A stretch of 64,000 bases of DNA, taken from contig NZ_CP026652.1 of assembly GCF_002946835.1 (NCBI RefSeq), forward strand, positions 3,968,001 to 4,032,000. The letters run 5' to 3'. Below, piece after piece: positions 8,065-16,820 of this stretch (positions within the stretch are counted from its first letter, which is position 1; every line of letters begins with the position of its first letter). The position numbers and the translations under genes were made by a program. Below the pieces are notes generated by a model. That model saw only the letters and a list, made by a program, of their open reading frames with translations. It was not told the origin of the DNA and did not search any database. Origin of the DNA: Streptomyces dengpaensis (lineage in GTDB: Bacteria > Actinomycetota > Actinomycetes > Streptomycetales > Streptomycetaceae).

Positions 8065-10335
8065 ATGCCAAAGAAGCGCTCGGGCGGTGGTCTGTCGCCA
8101 ACGCAGCAGGCCGCCAAGTTCCTCGGTGTCAGCGTGCTCGCAGGCGCCGTCATGGCCGGAATAGCGCTGCCCGCCGTGGGCGCGCTCGGCCTGGCGGCCA
8201 AGGGGTCCGTCCAGGGGTTCGACGAGATTCCCGACAACCTGAAGAGTCCGTCGCTGAGTCAGCGGACCACGATCCTGGACAGCAAGGGCGGTCAGATCGC
8301 GACGGTCTACTCGCGCGACCGCACGGTGGTCGACCTCAAGGACATCTCGCCGTACATGCAGAAGGCGATCGTCGCGATCGAGGACTCGCGCTTCTACCAG
8401 CACGGCGCGATCGACCTGAAGGGCATCCTGCGTGCCCTGAACCAGAACGCGCAGAACGGCGGAGTGGCCCAGGGCGCCTCCACACTCACCCAGCAGCTGG
8501 TGAAGAACTACTTCGTGGAGGAGGCCGGCGACGACCCGACGAAGGTCGCCCAGGCCACCCAGCAGACCCTCGGCCGCAAGATCCGCGAGCTCAAGTACGC
8601 GATCCAGCTCGAGGAGAAGCTCGGCAAGAAGAAGATCCTCGAGAACTACCTGAACATCACGTTCTTCGGCCAGCAGGCCTACGGCATCGAGGCCGCCGCC
8701 CAGCGCTACTTCTCCAAGCCCGCCAAGCAGCTGAACCTCCAGGAGTCGGCGCTGCTCGCGGGCATCGTCCAGTCACCCAGCCGGTACGACCCGGTCAACG
8801 ACGAGGCGGAGGCCACCAAGCGCCGCAACACCGTGCTGCAGCGCATGGCCGATGTGCACGACATCTCGCAGCAGGAGGCCGACGAGGCCAAGGAGAAGAA
8901 GCTCGGCCTGAACGTCAGCAGGCCGAAGAACGGCTGCATCACGGCCGTCAAGGGCGCCAGCTTCTTCTGCAAGTACGTGGAGCATGTCTTCCTGAGCGAC
9001 CCGGTCTTCGGCAAGACCAAGGAGGCCCGGGCGAAGATCTGGAACCAGGGCGGCCTGACCATCCGCACCACGCTCGACCCGCAGTCCCAGGAGTCGGTGC
9101 AGGCCTCGCTCAAGTCGCACGTCAACAAGTCGGACTCGGTCGCCGCGGCGGCCACGCTGGTCGAGCCGGGCACCGGAAAGATCGTCGGCATGGGCCAGTC
9201 GAGGCCGTACGGCTACGGGAAGAACGAGACGGAGTACAACTTCTCGGTCGACTACGCCATGGGCGGCTCGAACTACGGTTTCCCGACCGGTTCGACCTTC
9301 AAGCCGTTCGTGGCGGCGGCCGCTCTGGAGCAGGGCCGGCCGGTGACGCAGGAGTACTCGGCGCCGTACAAGATGCCCTACCCCAGCCCCGTACAGACGT
9401 GCAGCGGCAAGCCCTGGACCAACCAGGCCAACGAGCAGGTACCGAACGAGAGCACGTCCGAGGTCGGTCCGTACCGGCTGAAGAAGGCGATGGCCCTGTC
9501 GGTCAACACCTACTTCGTGCAGATGATCTCGGACATCGGCCTCTGCCCGGTGATACAGCAGATCGACAAACTCGGCGTGGTCCAGGGCAACGGCGACAAG
9601 CTCCCCGAGGTGCCCGCCATCTCCCTCGGATCCAAGGGCATCTCCCCGCTGACGATGGCCACGGCGTACGCCGCCTTCGCCTCCCGCGGCATGTACTGCA
9701 CCCCGATCGCCATAGAGTCGATCACGCAGAAGATCGACGGCAAGGAGAAGGCCCTCGAGGTCCCGCGGTCGACGTGCGAGCGGGCGATGTCCGAGAAGAC
9801 CGCGGACAGCATCAACACACTGCTGAGCGGCGTGGTCGACTCCGGTACGGGCCAGCAGGCCGGTCTCACCGCCCGCGCCAACGCCGGTAAGACGGGTACG
9901 ACGGACGAGCGCAAGAACGCCTGGTTCGTCGGCTACACGCCGAACCTGTCCGGCGCGGTCTGGGTCGGCAGCCCCACCCAGCAGGTCAAGATGGTGAACA
10001 TCCGCATCGGCGGCGTCTACCACGCCAAGGTGTACGGCGGCCAGGTCCCCGGGCCCATCTGGCGGGACCTGATGTCCGGCGCCCTCACGGGCAAGGAGGC
10101 CCCGTCCTTCAACCTGGTCGACATTCCCGACCTCGACAGGGACAAGGACAGGGACAAGGACAAGGGCCGGGACCGTGACGACGGGGACAACGGGAACGGG
10201 AACGGCCCGAACGGGAACACCATCGGCGGCCTGCCCACCGGCGGACCGTTCCCGACGCCTTCCTTCTCCATTCCCGAGGGATGGATTCAGGGGACCACCA
10301 ACAGGGGCGGTGGAAACGGCGGCCAGCGCGGCTGA
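8065..10335 (+). CDS. Bifunctional penicillin-binding protein (GT51 transglycosylase / transpeptidase)
   Basis: The product is 756 aa. A short cytoplasmic tail and one membrane anchor (about residues 17-45) precede a GT51 glycosyltransferase domain with the EDSRFYQHG motif at 106-114 (catalytic Glu106) and the QGASTLTQQLVKN motif. The transpeptidase domain has all three motifs: S410-T-F-K413, S479-V-N and K609-T-G. It polymerises and cross-links peptidoglycan outside the membrane. The C-terminus ends in a repetitive Asp/Lys/Arg then Gly/Asn-rich tail (DRDKDRDKDK...), likely disordered. It is divergent from wblA and convergent with the YqeY-like gene. Confidence 0.93.
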   Translation: MPKKRSGGGLSPTQQAAKFLGVSVLAGAVMAGIALPAVGALGLAAKGSVQGFDEIPDNLKSPSLSQRTTILDSKGGQIATVYSRDRTVVDLKDISPYMQKAIVAIEDSRFYQHGAIDLKGILRALNQNAQNGGVAQGASTLTQQLVKNYFVEEAGDDPTKVAQATQQTLGRKIRELKYAIQLEEKLGKKKILENYLNITFFGQQAYGIEAAAQRYFSKPAKQLNLQESALLAGIVQSPSRYDPVNDEAEATKRRNTVLQRMADVHDISQQEADEAKEKKLGLNVSRPKNGCITAVKGASFFCKYVEHVFLSDPVFGKTKEARAKIWNQGGLTIRTTLDPQSQESVQASLKSHVNKSDSVAAAATLVEPGTGKIVGMGQSRPYGYGKNETEYNFSVDYAMGGSNYGFPTGSTFKPFVAAAALEQGRPVTQEYSAPYKMPYPSPVQTCSGKPWTNQANEQVPNESTSEVGPYRLKKAMALSVNTYFVQMISDIGLCPVIQQIDKLGVVQGNGDKLPEVPAISLGSKGISPLTMATAYAAFASRGMYCTPIAIESITQKIDGKEKALEVPRSTCERAMSEKTADSINTLLSGVVDSGTGQQAGLTARANAGKTGTTDERKNAWFVGYTPNLSGAVWVGSPTQQVKMVNIRIGGVYHAKVYGGQVPGPIWRDLMSGALTGKEAPSFNLVDIPDLDRDKDRDKDKGRDRDDGDNGNGNGPNGNTIGGLPTGGPFPTPSFSIPEGWIQGTTNRGGGNGGQRG

Positions 10336-10428
10336 CCCGTACCCGTATCCGTACCCGTCAGTCGCGACAGCCTCTTGAGGGGTACTCCCGCCCCTGAGTC
10401 GTAGGGCCACTCGGCAGGTGGCAGCAGA

Positions 10429-10455
10429 GTGGGCCAGGACGAACTCCTGGCCCAC
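10429..10455. terminator. Hairpin terminator between convergent genes
   Basis: A perfect 11-bp stem (GTGGGCCAGGA, 10429-10439 with 10445-10455) and a 5-nt loop lie between the PBP stop and the convergent YqeY-like gene; it can serve both directions. Confidence 0.7.
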
Positions 10456-10490
10456 GAAGACTTTCCGGTTGCCGGCGTTCTGACGCCGCC

Positions 10491-10955
10491 TCAGCCCGCG
10501 AGCAGCTTCTTCACCACCGCGGCGACGCGACCGCCCTCGGCCTGGCCGGCCACCTTCGGGTTCACGATCTTCATGACCTGGCCCATGGCACGCGGCCCCT
10601 CGGCACCCGCCGCCTTCGCCTCTTCGACGGCCTGGGCGACGATCTGCTGAAGCTCGTCGTCGGACAGCTGCTTGGGCAGGTACGCGGCGAGAATCTCGCC
10701 CTCCGCCTTCTCCCGCTCGGCCGACTCGGCGCGACCGCCCTGCGCGAAGGCGTCCGCGGCCTCGCGGCGCTTCTTCGCCTCGCGGGTGATCACCTTCTGC
10801 ACTTCGTCGTCGGAGAGTTCGCGCTTGGTCTTGCCCGCGACCTCCTCCTTGGTGATGGCGGCGAGGGTCAGCCGGAGCGTCGAGGAGCGGAGCTCATCGC
10901 GCTCCTTGATCGCGGCGTTGAGGTCATCCTGCAGCTTCGACTTGAGCTTGGTCAT
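10491..10955 (-). CDS. GatB/YqeY domain protein
   Basis: The product is 154 aa, all of it a YqeY-like domain: helical N-terminal half (MTKLKSKLQDDLNAAIKERD), then YLPKQLSDDELQQIV and the GPRAMGQVMKIVNPKVAGQA stretch. This resembles the tRNA-binding tail of the GatB amidotransferase subunit but stands alone, without a catalytic domain. Function is unproven; binding of a tRNA or aminoacyl-tRNA-related partner is an inference from the family. Start at ATG 10955. Confidence 0.88.
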   Translation of the reverse strand: MTKLKSKLQDDLNAAIKERDELRSSTLRLTLAAITKEEVAGKTKRELSDDEVQKVITREAKKRREAADAFAQGGRAESAEREKAEGEILAAYLPKQLSDDELQQIVAQAVEEAKAAGAEGPRAMGQVMKIVNPKVAGQAEGGRVAAVVKKLLAG

Positions 10956-11052
10956 GCCGACGATTGTCGCAGGTGTGGTGAGGCGGTCGCCTGTTGATTT
11001 CGGAGCGCGCTGTCGCTGCGATCGGGGTGGGCTCGGGTTGGGCGCGGGTTGC

Positions 11053-11140
11053 GCTCGGCGGGGCGTCCTCGGGATGTGCTCGGTTTGTGCTCGGCGGGGC
11101 GTCCTCGGGTTGTCCCCGGGTTGTCCCCGGGTTGTCCACA
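11053..11140. repeat. Short direct repeats in a divergent promoter region
   Basis: GCTCGGCGGGGCGTCCTCGG occurs twice (from 11053 and from 11089, period 36) and is followed by three copies of a TTGTCCCCGGG-like 11-mer, the last merging into TTGTCCACA (11132-11140). It lies between the divergent YqeY-like and phosphoesterase genes and probably arose by slippage; a regulatory role is possible. Confidence 0.6.
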
Positions 11141-11181
11141 GGCGGGCACGCGGGCTCGCGAGGGTCTGACACGATGGAGGT

Positions 11182-12108
11182 ATGCGCGCGCGATACGGAG
11201 TACCCCTGGGAATCACGGCGGTGGGCGCCGCCGGTCTGTTGTACGCGGCGGGTTTCGAGGCCCGTTCCTTCCGCCTGCGGCGGGTGACGGTCCCGGTCCT
11301 GCCGCCGGGGATGCAACCGCTCCGCATCCTCCAGGTCTCCGACATCCACATGGTGAGCGGACAGCGCAAGAAGCAGCGCTGGCTGCGCTCCCTGGCCGGC
11401 CTGCGCCCCGACTTCGTGATCAACACCGGGGACAACCTCTCGGACCCTGAGGGCGTGCCCGAGGTCCTGGACGCGCTCGGCCCCCTGATGGAGTTCCCGG
11501 GGGCGTACGTCTTCGGTTCGAACGACTACTACGGCCCCAAACTCCGCAACCCCGCCCGCTACTTGATCGAGAAGACCCAGGGCCGCCACGGCCTGAACGG
11601 CAACGCACCCGTGGTGGGAGCCATCCACAACCCGTGGGAGGACCTGCGCGACGGTTTCGACACGGCGGGCTGGCTGAACCTGACGAACACGCGGGGGACG
11701 CTGAAGGTCGAGGGCATGGAGATAGAGCTGACCGGCCTCGACGACCCGCACATCAGGCGCGACCGCTACGCGCGCGTGGCCGGCGGCCCGTCGGAGTCGG
11801 CCGACTTCTCGATGGGCGTGGTCCACGCCCCGTACCTGCGCACCCTGGACGCCTTCACCGCCGACGGCTACCCGCTGATCCTCGCCGGCCACACCCACGG
11901 CGGCCAGCTCTGCCTCCCCTTCTACGGCGCCTTCGTCACCAACTGCGACCTGGACACGGACCGCGTAAAGGGCCTGTCCACGCATACGGCGGAGGGCCGG
12001 ACGGCGTACATGCACGTCTCAGCGGGCTGCGGAACGAACCGCTACACGCCGGTACGGTTCGCCTGCCCGCCGGAGGCGTCGCTGTTGACGTTGGTGGAGC
12101 GGCCGTAG
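11182..12108 (+). CDS. Metallophosphoesterase (YkuE-like)
   Basis: The product is 308 aa. An N-terminal hydrophobic segment (about residues 5-25, possible signal anchor) precedes a calcineurin-like phosphoesterase domain: VSDIHM, NTGDNLSD, GSNDYYG in place of GNHD, and AGHTHGGQ near the end. These supply the two-metal site. The family includes membrane-associated UDP-2,3-diacylglucosamine-hydrolase-like and YkuE enzymes; the true substrate is unknown. Its placement next to a peptidoglycan synthase locus hints at an envelope role, which is only inference. Confidence 0.88.
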   Translation: MRARYGVPLGITAVGAAGLLYAAGFEARSFRLRRVTVPVLPPGMQPLRILQVSDIHMVSGQRKKQRWLRSLAGLRPDFVINTGDNLSDPEGVPEVLDALGPLMEFPGAYVFGSNDYYGPKLRNPARYLIEKTQGRHGLNGNAPVVGAIHNPWEDLRDGFDTAGWLNLTNTRGTLKVEGMEIELTGLDDPHIRRDRYARVAGGPSESADFSMGVVHAPYLRTLDAFTADGYPLILAGHTHGGQLCLPFYGAFVTNCDLDTDRVKGLSTHTAEGRTAYMHVSAGCGTNRYTPVRFACPPEASLLTLVERP

Positions 12109-12421
12109 TTGGCGTTGATGGAGCGGCGGTAGGGGGAGCAGGCGGGGGCGGCTGACGGCGCGGCCCATGGACGGCTCGAGCGGGTGCCGTAACGAGCCGG
12201 TGCCGTCACGAGAGCCGCTGTCAGTGCGATCCGCCGCCGAACCGTTCGGTGCGATCCGCCGCCGATCCGATCCCTCCGCCACTCCGCGCGTCACCGAACC
12301 GAGCCCCCAGTCGGTGTGAGCCCCTGCCGAACCAGCCCCCTGTCGGCGACAAGGCGGGCGGGCGTAACCCACCCAGGCGACCCATATCGCCCGATTCGCC
12401 CGATCCGCTTAGCGTGGGGCC
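12109..12421. other. Gene-free stretch with a short direct repeat
   Basis: No gene is seen. GTGCGATCCGCCGCCGA occurs at 12224-12240 and 12249-12265. The region contains the promoter of the following membrane-protein gene. Confidence 0.5.
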
Positions 12422-13222
12422 ATGATCGCCCCCATCCCCAGGGACATACCCGACCTCCCCGCGATACCGGGTATCCCACCGCCTGTCCCCTTCATCGTCC
12501 CCGCGGGCGCGGTGGTCGCGCCCGCGCGCCGCCCGGCGGCGGCGGCCTTCCGCCTCCTCGTGGCCCTCGCGGCGGTAGCAGGTGTGACCATCGACCTGAT
12601 CCTGGGCAGCCCGCTGCGGGTCCTCAGCTACTTCTCCATCCAGAGCAACGTGGTCGTGGCCATCGCCTTCGCCGCCTCGGCCTGGCACGCGTGGACGGCC
12701 CGCCGCCCCCTGCCCGGCGCAGTGACGGGCGGCACACTCGTCTACATCGTGATCACGGGCCTGGTCTACCACCTGATCCTGGCGAACCAGTCCGGCGGCT
12801 TCTCGATGACCGGAGAGGCCGACTCACCCTCGGGCTGGCAGGCGGTGGCCAACCAGCTGCTGCACACGGCGACGCCGATCGCGGTACTGATCGACTGGCT
12901 CCTGCTGACCAGCCCGACCCCGCTGACCGTACGCAACGCGGCGACCTGGGTTCTCTACCCCGTCGTCTACCTGGGCTTTTCCCTGGCCCGCGGCGCAGCA
13001 ATGTCCCCCGGCACCCCGGACCGCTACCTCTACCCGTTCGTGGACGCCGAGCGGCACGGCTACGGCTGGGTCCTCGGCAACGCCGCGATCCTCGGCGTCG
13101 CCTTCTGCGCCCTGGCCCTCCTGACCGTCACCCTCGACCACCTCCGCCCCGACCCCGTCCGCCGCCGCGTCAGACGCCCCGAAAACCGGATTTCGTCTCC
13201 GGCCACCGGTGGGCTAAAGTAA
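12422..13222 (+). CDS. Pr6Pr-type multi-pass membrane protein
   Basis: The product is 266 aa. After a proline-rich cytoplasmic N-terminus (about 40 residues), six hydrophobic segments are visible, with the family's conserved FSIQSNVVVAIAF in the second helix and a histidine in the ITGLVYHLIL segment. The WHAW/HTATPIAVLIDW motifs are typical of the Pr6Pr (FAR-17a/AIG1-like) group, whose eukaryotic relatives hydrolyse fatty-acid esters of hydroxy fatty acids through Thr/His residues. Catalysis in this bacterial member is unproven. It ends 29 bases before tRNA-Pro. Confidence 0.8.
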   Translation: MIAPIPRDIPDLPAIPGIPPPVPFIVPAGAVVAPARRPAAAAFRLLVALAAVAGVTIDLILGSPLRVLSYFSIQSNVVVAIAFAASAWHAWTARRPLPGAVTGGTLVYIVITGLVYHLILANQSGGFSMTGEADSPSGWQAVANQLLHTATPIAVLIDWLLLTSPTPLTVRNAATWVLYPVVYLGFSLARGAAMSPGTPDRYLYPFVDAERHGYGWVLGNAAILGVAFCALALLTVTLDHLRPDPVRRRVRRPENRISSPATGGLK

Positions 13223-13251
13223 ACGACGTCGCCGCGACAAGCAGCGACAAT

Positions 13252-13325
13252 CGGGGTGTAGCGCAGCTTGGCAGCGCGCTTCGTTCGGGACGAAGAGGTC
13301 GTGGGTTCAAATCCCGCCACCCCGA
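13252..13325 (+). tRNA. tRNA-Pro (anticodon CGG)
   Basis: The 74-nt cloverleaf has a 7-bp acceptor stem CGGGGTG/CACCCCG with discriminator A, a D-arm AGCGCAGCTTGGCAGCGC, anticodon stem CTTCG/CGAAG with loop TTCGGGA (anticodon CGG), and a T-loop GGTTCAAATC. CCA is not encoded. Its 3' part is the integration site of the island that follows: it is duplicated at 24577-24625. Confidence 0.97.
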
Positions 13326-13332
13326 CAGTGAA
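13284..13332 (+). repeat. attL: 49-bp direct repeat overlapping the 3' part of tRNA-Pro
   Basis: Identical to 24577-24625 over 49 bases, from the anticodon loop of the tRNA to 7 bases past its end. It preserves an intact tRNA while the distal copy keeps only the 3' part. This is the usual signature of tyrosine-integrase insertion into a tRNA gene. Confidence 0.93.
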
Positions 13333-13336
13333 ACAC

Positions 13337-13376
13337 CAGGTGAGGCACCTACCAGTTTTGGTAGGTGCCTCACCTG
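13337..13376. terminator. Strong hairpin terminator between tRNA-Pro and the integrase
   Basis: A perfect 18-bp stem (13337-13354 and 13359-13376) with a 4-nt loop and a short T-run (TTT) after it. It lies between the tRNA and the convergent integrase remnant and differs from the hairpin following the distal att copy, so it belongs to the island. Confidence 0.85.
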
Positions 13377-13402
13377 TTTCGTCTGCGTGTCTATCTGCGT
13401 GA

Positions 13403-14554
13403 CTACCGCTCCGGATCCCGCTTGAAGATGCCGTCCATGACCACGGCGCCGGTCTGGATCACGGGGCGGATCTGCTTGCGGTAGACCTCCTCGGTCACGG
13501 CCGTACCGGAGTGGCCGACGAGCCGAGAGATCTCCTCCAGGGGCACCCTTCGGTCCGAGAGCAGCGACACGAAGCTGTGCCGGAGCTCCCGGGGCGTCCA
13601 CTCGTCAGCGTTGACCCCCTCGGCGTCCTTGAGCGCCTGGCGAAAAGCCCGCCGTACGTTGGTCGCGTCGAGCGGCTTGCCCACGGCCGACGAGAAGACC
13701 AGCCCGTGTTCCTCCCACTCGTCACCAGCGGCGAGCCGTTATCGAAGTGCTGCCAGAGGACATCGACGCAACGTGCCGGCAGAGCGAGCGTGCGCCGAGA
13801 CTTCCTGGTCTTCGTGTCCCCACCGCGCCGGACCGAGCGCCACACGGCAATGTGCGGAGGCTGCGGCGGGTCGGCGTCGGGCCTTCCCTTCAGGAACACG
13901 TGGTCCCAGGTCAGCGCCCGCAGTTCCTCGGTCCGTGCGCCGGTCAGCAGGGCGACGACGATGTACGCGTGCATCGAGGTCCCCTCGGCCGCCCTCAGCA
14001 CCGCCTCGGCCTGGGCGAAGGTGAGCGCCTTGGACGGCCGCCCCGGCTGACCCTGAGGTACCGAGCACAGCTCGACGACATTGCGCTTCACCTTGTCGCG
14101 CGCCATGGCCCGCTTGACCGAGCGGTTCAGGCAGGAGTGGACATCTTGCAGTGTGCGTGTGCTGAGCGTTTTGGCCCTGGCAGCCAGCCAGCGGTCGACG
14201 TCTTCCGCGCTGAGGTCTCGGAGCTTCCGGGCGCCTAGGGCCGGGATCACATGCTTCTGGCTCAAAGTGGTGCATTTCTCGACCGTGCGGGGGTCGCGAC
14301 CAGCCAGGCCGTATGTAAGCCAGTCGTTCACGGCGTCGGCGACTGTGTAGCCCGTGGGCGCGATCGCCAGACCGTCCTCGTGGTCCCGCAAGACCTCCTT
14401 GAACTTGTTCTTCGCCTCCGTCTTGGTCTTGCCGCTCCCCCGCTTGACGATCCGCTTGCCGCTCGGATCGAAACCGAGGTTCGCCGTGGCGATCCACCGC
14501 TGTCTCTTCTCATCCCAGTACAGGCCGCCGTCACCGCTCCGGTGGTGTGCGGTA
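13403..14554 (-). pseudogene. Tyrosine integrase of the island, frameshifted and lacking a start codon
   Basis: The 3' part (13403 to about 13740) encodes the catalytic end: RELRHSFVSLL and RLVGHSGTAVTEEVYRKQIR, giving HxxR, the LVGH histidine and the nucleophile Tyr. The 5' part, one frame away, encodes GGLYWDEKRQRWIATANLGF (arm-binding domain), a SAM-like core-binding domain and the first catalytic Arg in LLTGARTEELRAL. The frames change at about 13735-13745, where QHFDN should join LAAGDEWEEHGLVF; two bases deleted or one inserted would explain it. No ATG, GTG or TTG opens the frame before GGLYWDEK, where an IS21 fragment abuts. Family and place show it integrated this island. Confidence 0.85.
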
Positions 14555-14627
14555 CGGGTGATCTCGCGGGAGTCGACCGTGGATGGGGTGTCGTGGCGGG
14601 GGTCCGTGAGTCGGTGCCGCCGTCCTG

Positions 14628-14813
14628 ATGAGCGACGTCACCCCCCAGGACTTCGGCGACGTCTACGTGAAGCTGGCCGGCGTCTCGACGAAGTGCTCGC
14701 TGTTCACCTTCCGCCTGTCGTACTCGGGCAAGGCGGCCCACCGGATCTTCGCCTCGGAGGGACAGGAGGCGTTCTTCGAGGGACACGTGCATGCCTTCAG
14801 GGTGCTGGGCGGT
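14628..14813 (+). pseudogene. IS21-family IstA transposase fragment
   Basis: About 62 residues, beginning after MSDV with TPQDFGDVYVKLAGVSTKCS and ending at EGHVHAFRVLGG, match the catalytic core of IstA-type transposases. Both ends are cut: the upstream side meets the lost 5' end of the island integrase, the downstream side meets another recombinase fragment. It is on the opposite strand to the istB pieces at 19-23 kb and is probably from a separate IS21 copy. Confidence 0.75.
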
Positions 14814-14955
14814 CATGTGCGTGACAACTCTTCGGCGATCTCGTGTTCCCGGTCAGGATGGTCGCTCCGTCGAGGAACGCTCCCCGGACCGGGCCGACAT
14901 GCGAGCTCGCGAGTGGGCCCGCGTCCCGGCCGGAATCGCGGACACCATGCAGCAC

Positions 14956-16129
14956 TACTGCGGTTGAACTCGCAGTGGCGGGTGGGGATCTGACGTTTCA
15001 TGATCGTTGCGGTATGCCGGAGCTATGAGGTACGCGCAGGGAGGCGGGCTGACACCGAAGAAGCAGGCTGCTCGTGAACAGCTGAGGCTGGAGGCCGCGG
15101 AGCGGTTCGCGCGGGGGGAGAAGACCAGGGACGTCGCGCGTGAGCTTCGGGTCGGGGAGCGCCAGGTGGAGAAGTGGCGCAGAACGTGGCGTGAGGGCGG
15201 GGCGGAGGCGCTGCGGTCGAAGGGGCCGATGTGCGTGGAGCTTTTGAGCCCTGCTCAATGGGAGCGTCTCGTGCGGGAGTTGGAGCGCGGCACCCTGGCG
15301 CACGGGTGGGATGAGGAGCAGGGCTGGACGCTGGTGCGGATCCGTGCGCTGATCATCCGGTTGTTCCTGGTGGAGTACACGGTGCAGGGGGTCTGGAAGC
15401 TGATGCGACGGCACGGGTGGTCCCCGCAGGTGCCGGCCCGGCGGGCGCTGGAGCGGGACGACGCGAGTGTCGAGCGGTGGCGGAGCGAGGTGTGGGAGAC
15501 GGTAAAGCCACCGCGGCGGCCCAGGACGCCTACATCTGCTTCGAGGACGAGGCAGGACAGGGGCTGAGGCCGCCGAAGGGGCACACGTGGGCACCGAGAG
15601 GTCGGACACCGCAGGTGCGAGTGCGTGGCTCGAACCGGGGACGGGTCTCCGTGGCGGGCGTGGTCTGCTACAAGAGCGGCGAACGATCCCGCCTGTTCTA
15701 CCGGTTGCACATGTACCGGGGGCGGAAGGGCGAGGCGAAGAGCTTCGGATGGCAGGACTACCGCGACCTGATCGTCGTGGCGCACAACCAGCTCAAGGCC
15801 CCCGTGGTCTGGGTCTGGGACAATCTCAACGTCCACCTGGTCGACGAGCTCGCGCTGTTCTTCATGGAGAACGAGGAGTGGCTGACGGTGTTCCAGTTGC
15901 CGTCGTACGCTCCTGAGCTCAATCCGCAGGAGGGCATCTGGTCGCTGGTCAAGCGTGGCCTGGCCGACTTCGCCGCCGCCAACCTCGACCACCTGTCCCG
16001 CATCATGAAGCGCAAGCTCAAGAAGATCCAGTACCGCCCGGAACTGATCGACGGCTGCCTCACCGAGACCGGGCTGATCATGAGTGCCGGATGATCGCCG
16101 GGCCCGCCACCGCGAGTTCAACCGCAGTA
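14956..16129 (+). mobile_element. IS630-family insertion sequence
   Basis: Terminal inverted repeats of 25 bp with one mismatch (14958-14982 and 16103-16127; outer end CTGCGGTTGAACTCGC) flanked by a duplicated TA dinucleotide (14956-14957 and 16128-16129), the hallmark target of IS630/Tc1-mariner elements. It carries one transposase read through a frameshift and interrupts a recombinase gene. Confidence 0.9.
15025..16094 (+). CDS. IS630-family transposase (two frames, probable -1 frameshift)
   Basis: ORF A (15025-15567) encodes the HTH half: REQLRLEAAERFARGEKTRD and VGERQVEKWRRTW, ending in a winged-helix-like region. ORF B, one base back in frame and reached near 15503 (VWETVK then ATAAAQDAYICFEDEAGQG), encodes the DDE domain: the first Asp in FEDEAGQ, the second in VWDNLNVHL and the Glu in PELNPQEGIWS. 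Many IS630 elements join such ORFs by programmed frameshifting at an A-rich heptamer; here the overlap contains GGTAAAG. All catalytic acids are present, so it may be functional. A mutation-derived frameshift is the alternative. Confidence 0.85.
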
Positions 16130-16401
16130 TCTCCAGCAGATCGCCGGGACGATGCGGCGGGGCACCGTGAAGAATGCCGAGCTGACGCTGCGGGAGTTCG
16201 CACTGCTTATCGCCGCAGCCAGTGCGCTAGGAAATCAGCCAGGCCCGCATCATCGGAACCACGTACTCTCTGAAACACAGAAGCGTTTTCCACCGAGCCG
16301 ACTGTCTGACCATATGGGCGACAACATCAGAAAACATCCGACACACTAGCGCGCAGGGAACCCGAATATTCCTGCCGGGTTCCCTGCACAGATCAAGGCT
16401 G

Positions 16402-16752
16402 CTAGGAGGCCTTGGTCATAACTCCCGCGCTGACGGAGAAGGTCTCGGGCGGGCACCAGACGATAGAGTCGCCACTGGACTTCCAGGTCGCGGACTCCCG
16501 TGTCACCTTGGAGCCGTCAAGGTATCGCTTGCACACGACGATCGCCTTGTAATGCCCACCATTGCTCTTGCTGCAGTTCGCGATCGCGCCCTGATGCCCG
16601 TCCGGGTTGTACTTTGAGTAAGTGCAACCGCTCGGGTGAGCCTTCACACTGATGTCGCCAACCGTGGAGGCCGCCATAGCCTCCCCCTGGAGTCCCAGGA
16701 CGGACACCGCCAGCGCACCGCCGGAGATCAGCACTGCCAAATGCTTCTTCAT
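16402..16752 (-). CDS. Small secreted cysteine-containing protein
   Basis: The product is 116 aa from ATG 16752, with a clear Sec signal peptide (MKKHLAVLISGGALAVSVLG, cleavage after EAMAAS or nearby). The mature part is about 85 residues with cysteines in HPSGCTYSK, AIANCSKSN, AIVVCKRY and VWCPPE. It shares spacing and the motifs KAxPSxCTY, C-K-x-x-NGG and AI-x-VCK with the gene immediately upstream, so the two are tandem paralogues with probably two disulfides. No family was recognised. A Shine-Dalgarno-like GGGAGCTCAGG lies before the start. Confidence 0.8.
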   Translation of the reverse strand: MKKHLAVLISGGALAVSVLGLQGEAMAASTVGDISVKAHPSGCTYSKYNPDGHQGAIANCSKSNGGHYKAIVVCKRYLDGSKVTRESATWKSSGDSIVWCPPETFSVSAGVMTKAS

Positions 16753-16820
16753 ACCCTGAGCTCCCTCTTGATCGCTTCCGTGAAACCGTAGACTGACGTG
16801 CGATGTTTGCGGTCTTCCCA

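Larger units (their letters stand above)
14834..16349 (+). pseudogene. Tyrosine-recombinase gene fragment interrupted by an IS630 element
   Basis: Before the IS the sequence reads GDLVFPV, then after a one-base frameshift DGRSVEERSPDRADMRAREW and ARVPAGIADTMQH; after the IS it resumes, in frame, with LQQIAGTMRRGTVKNAELTL and REFALLIAAASA. Rejoined, this is a SAM-like core-binding domain of a phage-type integrase as found in Streptomyces transposon recombinases. The catalytic domain is missing: the frame runs on only to TAG 16347-16349. The continuity across the TA duplication is the best evidence for both the gene and the insertion. Confidence 0.7.

Noticed and set aside
13331..13376. CRISPR or riboswitch from the hairpin-rich tRNA flank
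   Set aside because: A single hairpin pair explained as a terminator; no spaced repeats anywhere in the window qualify as a CRISPR array.
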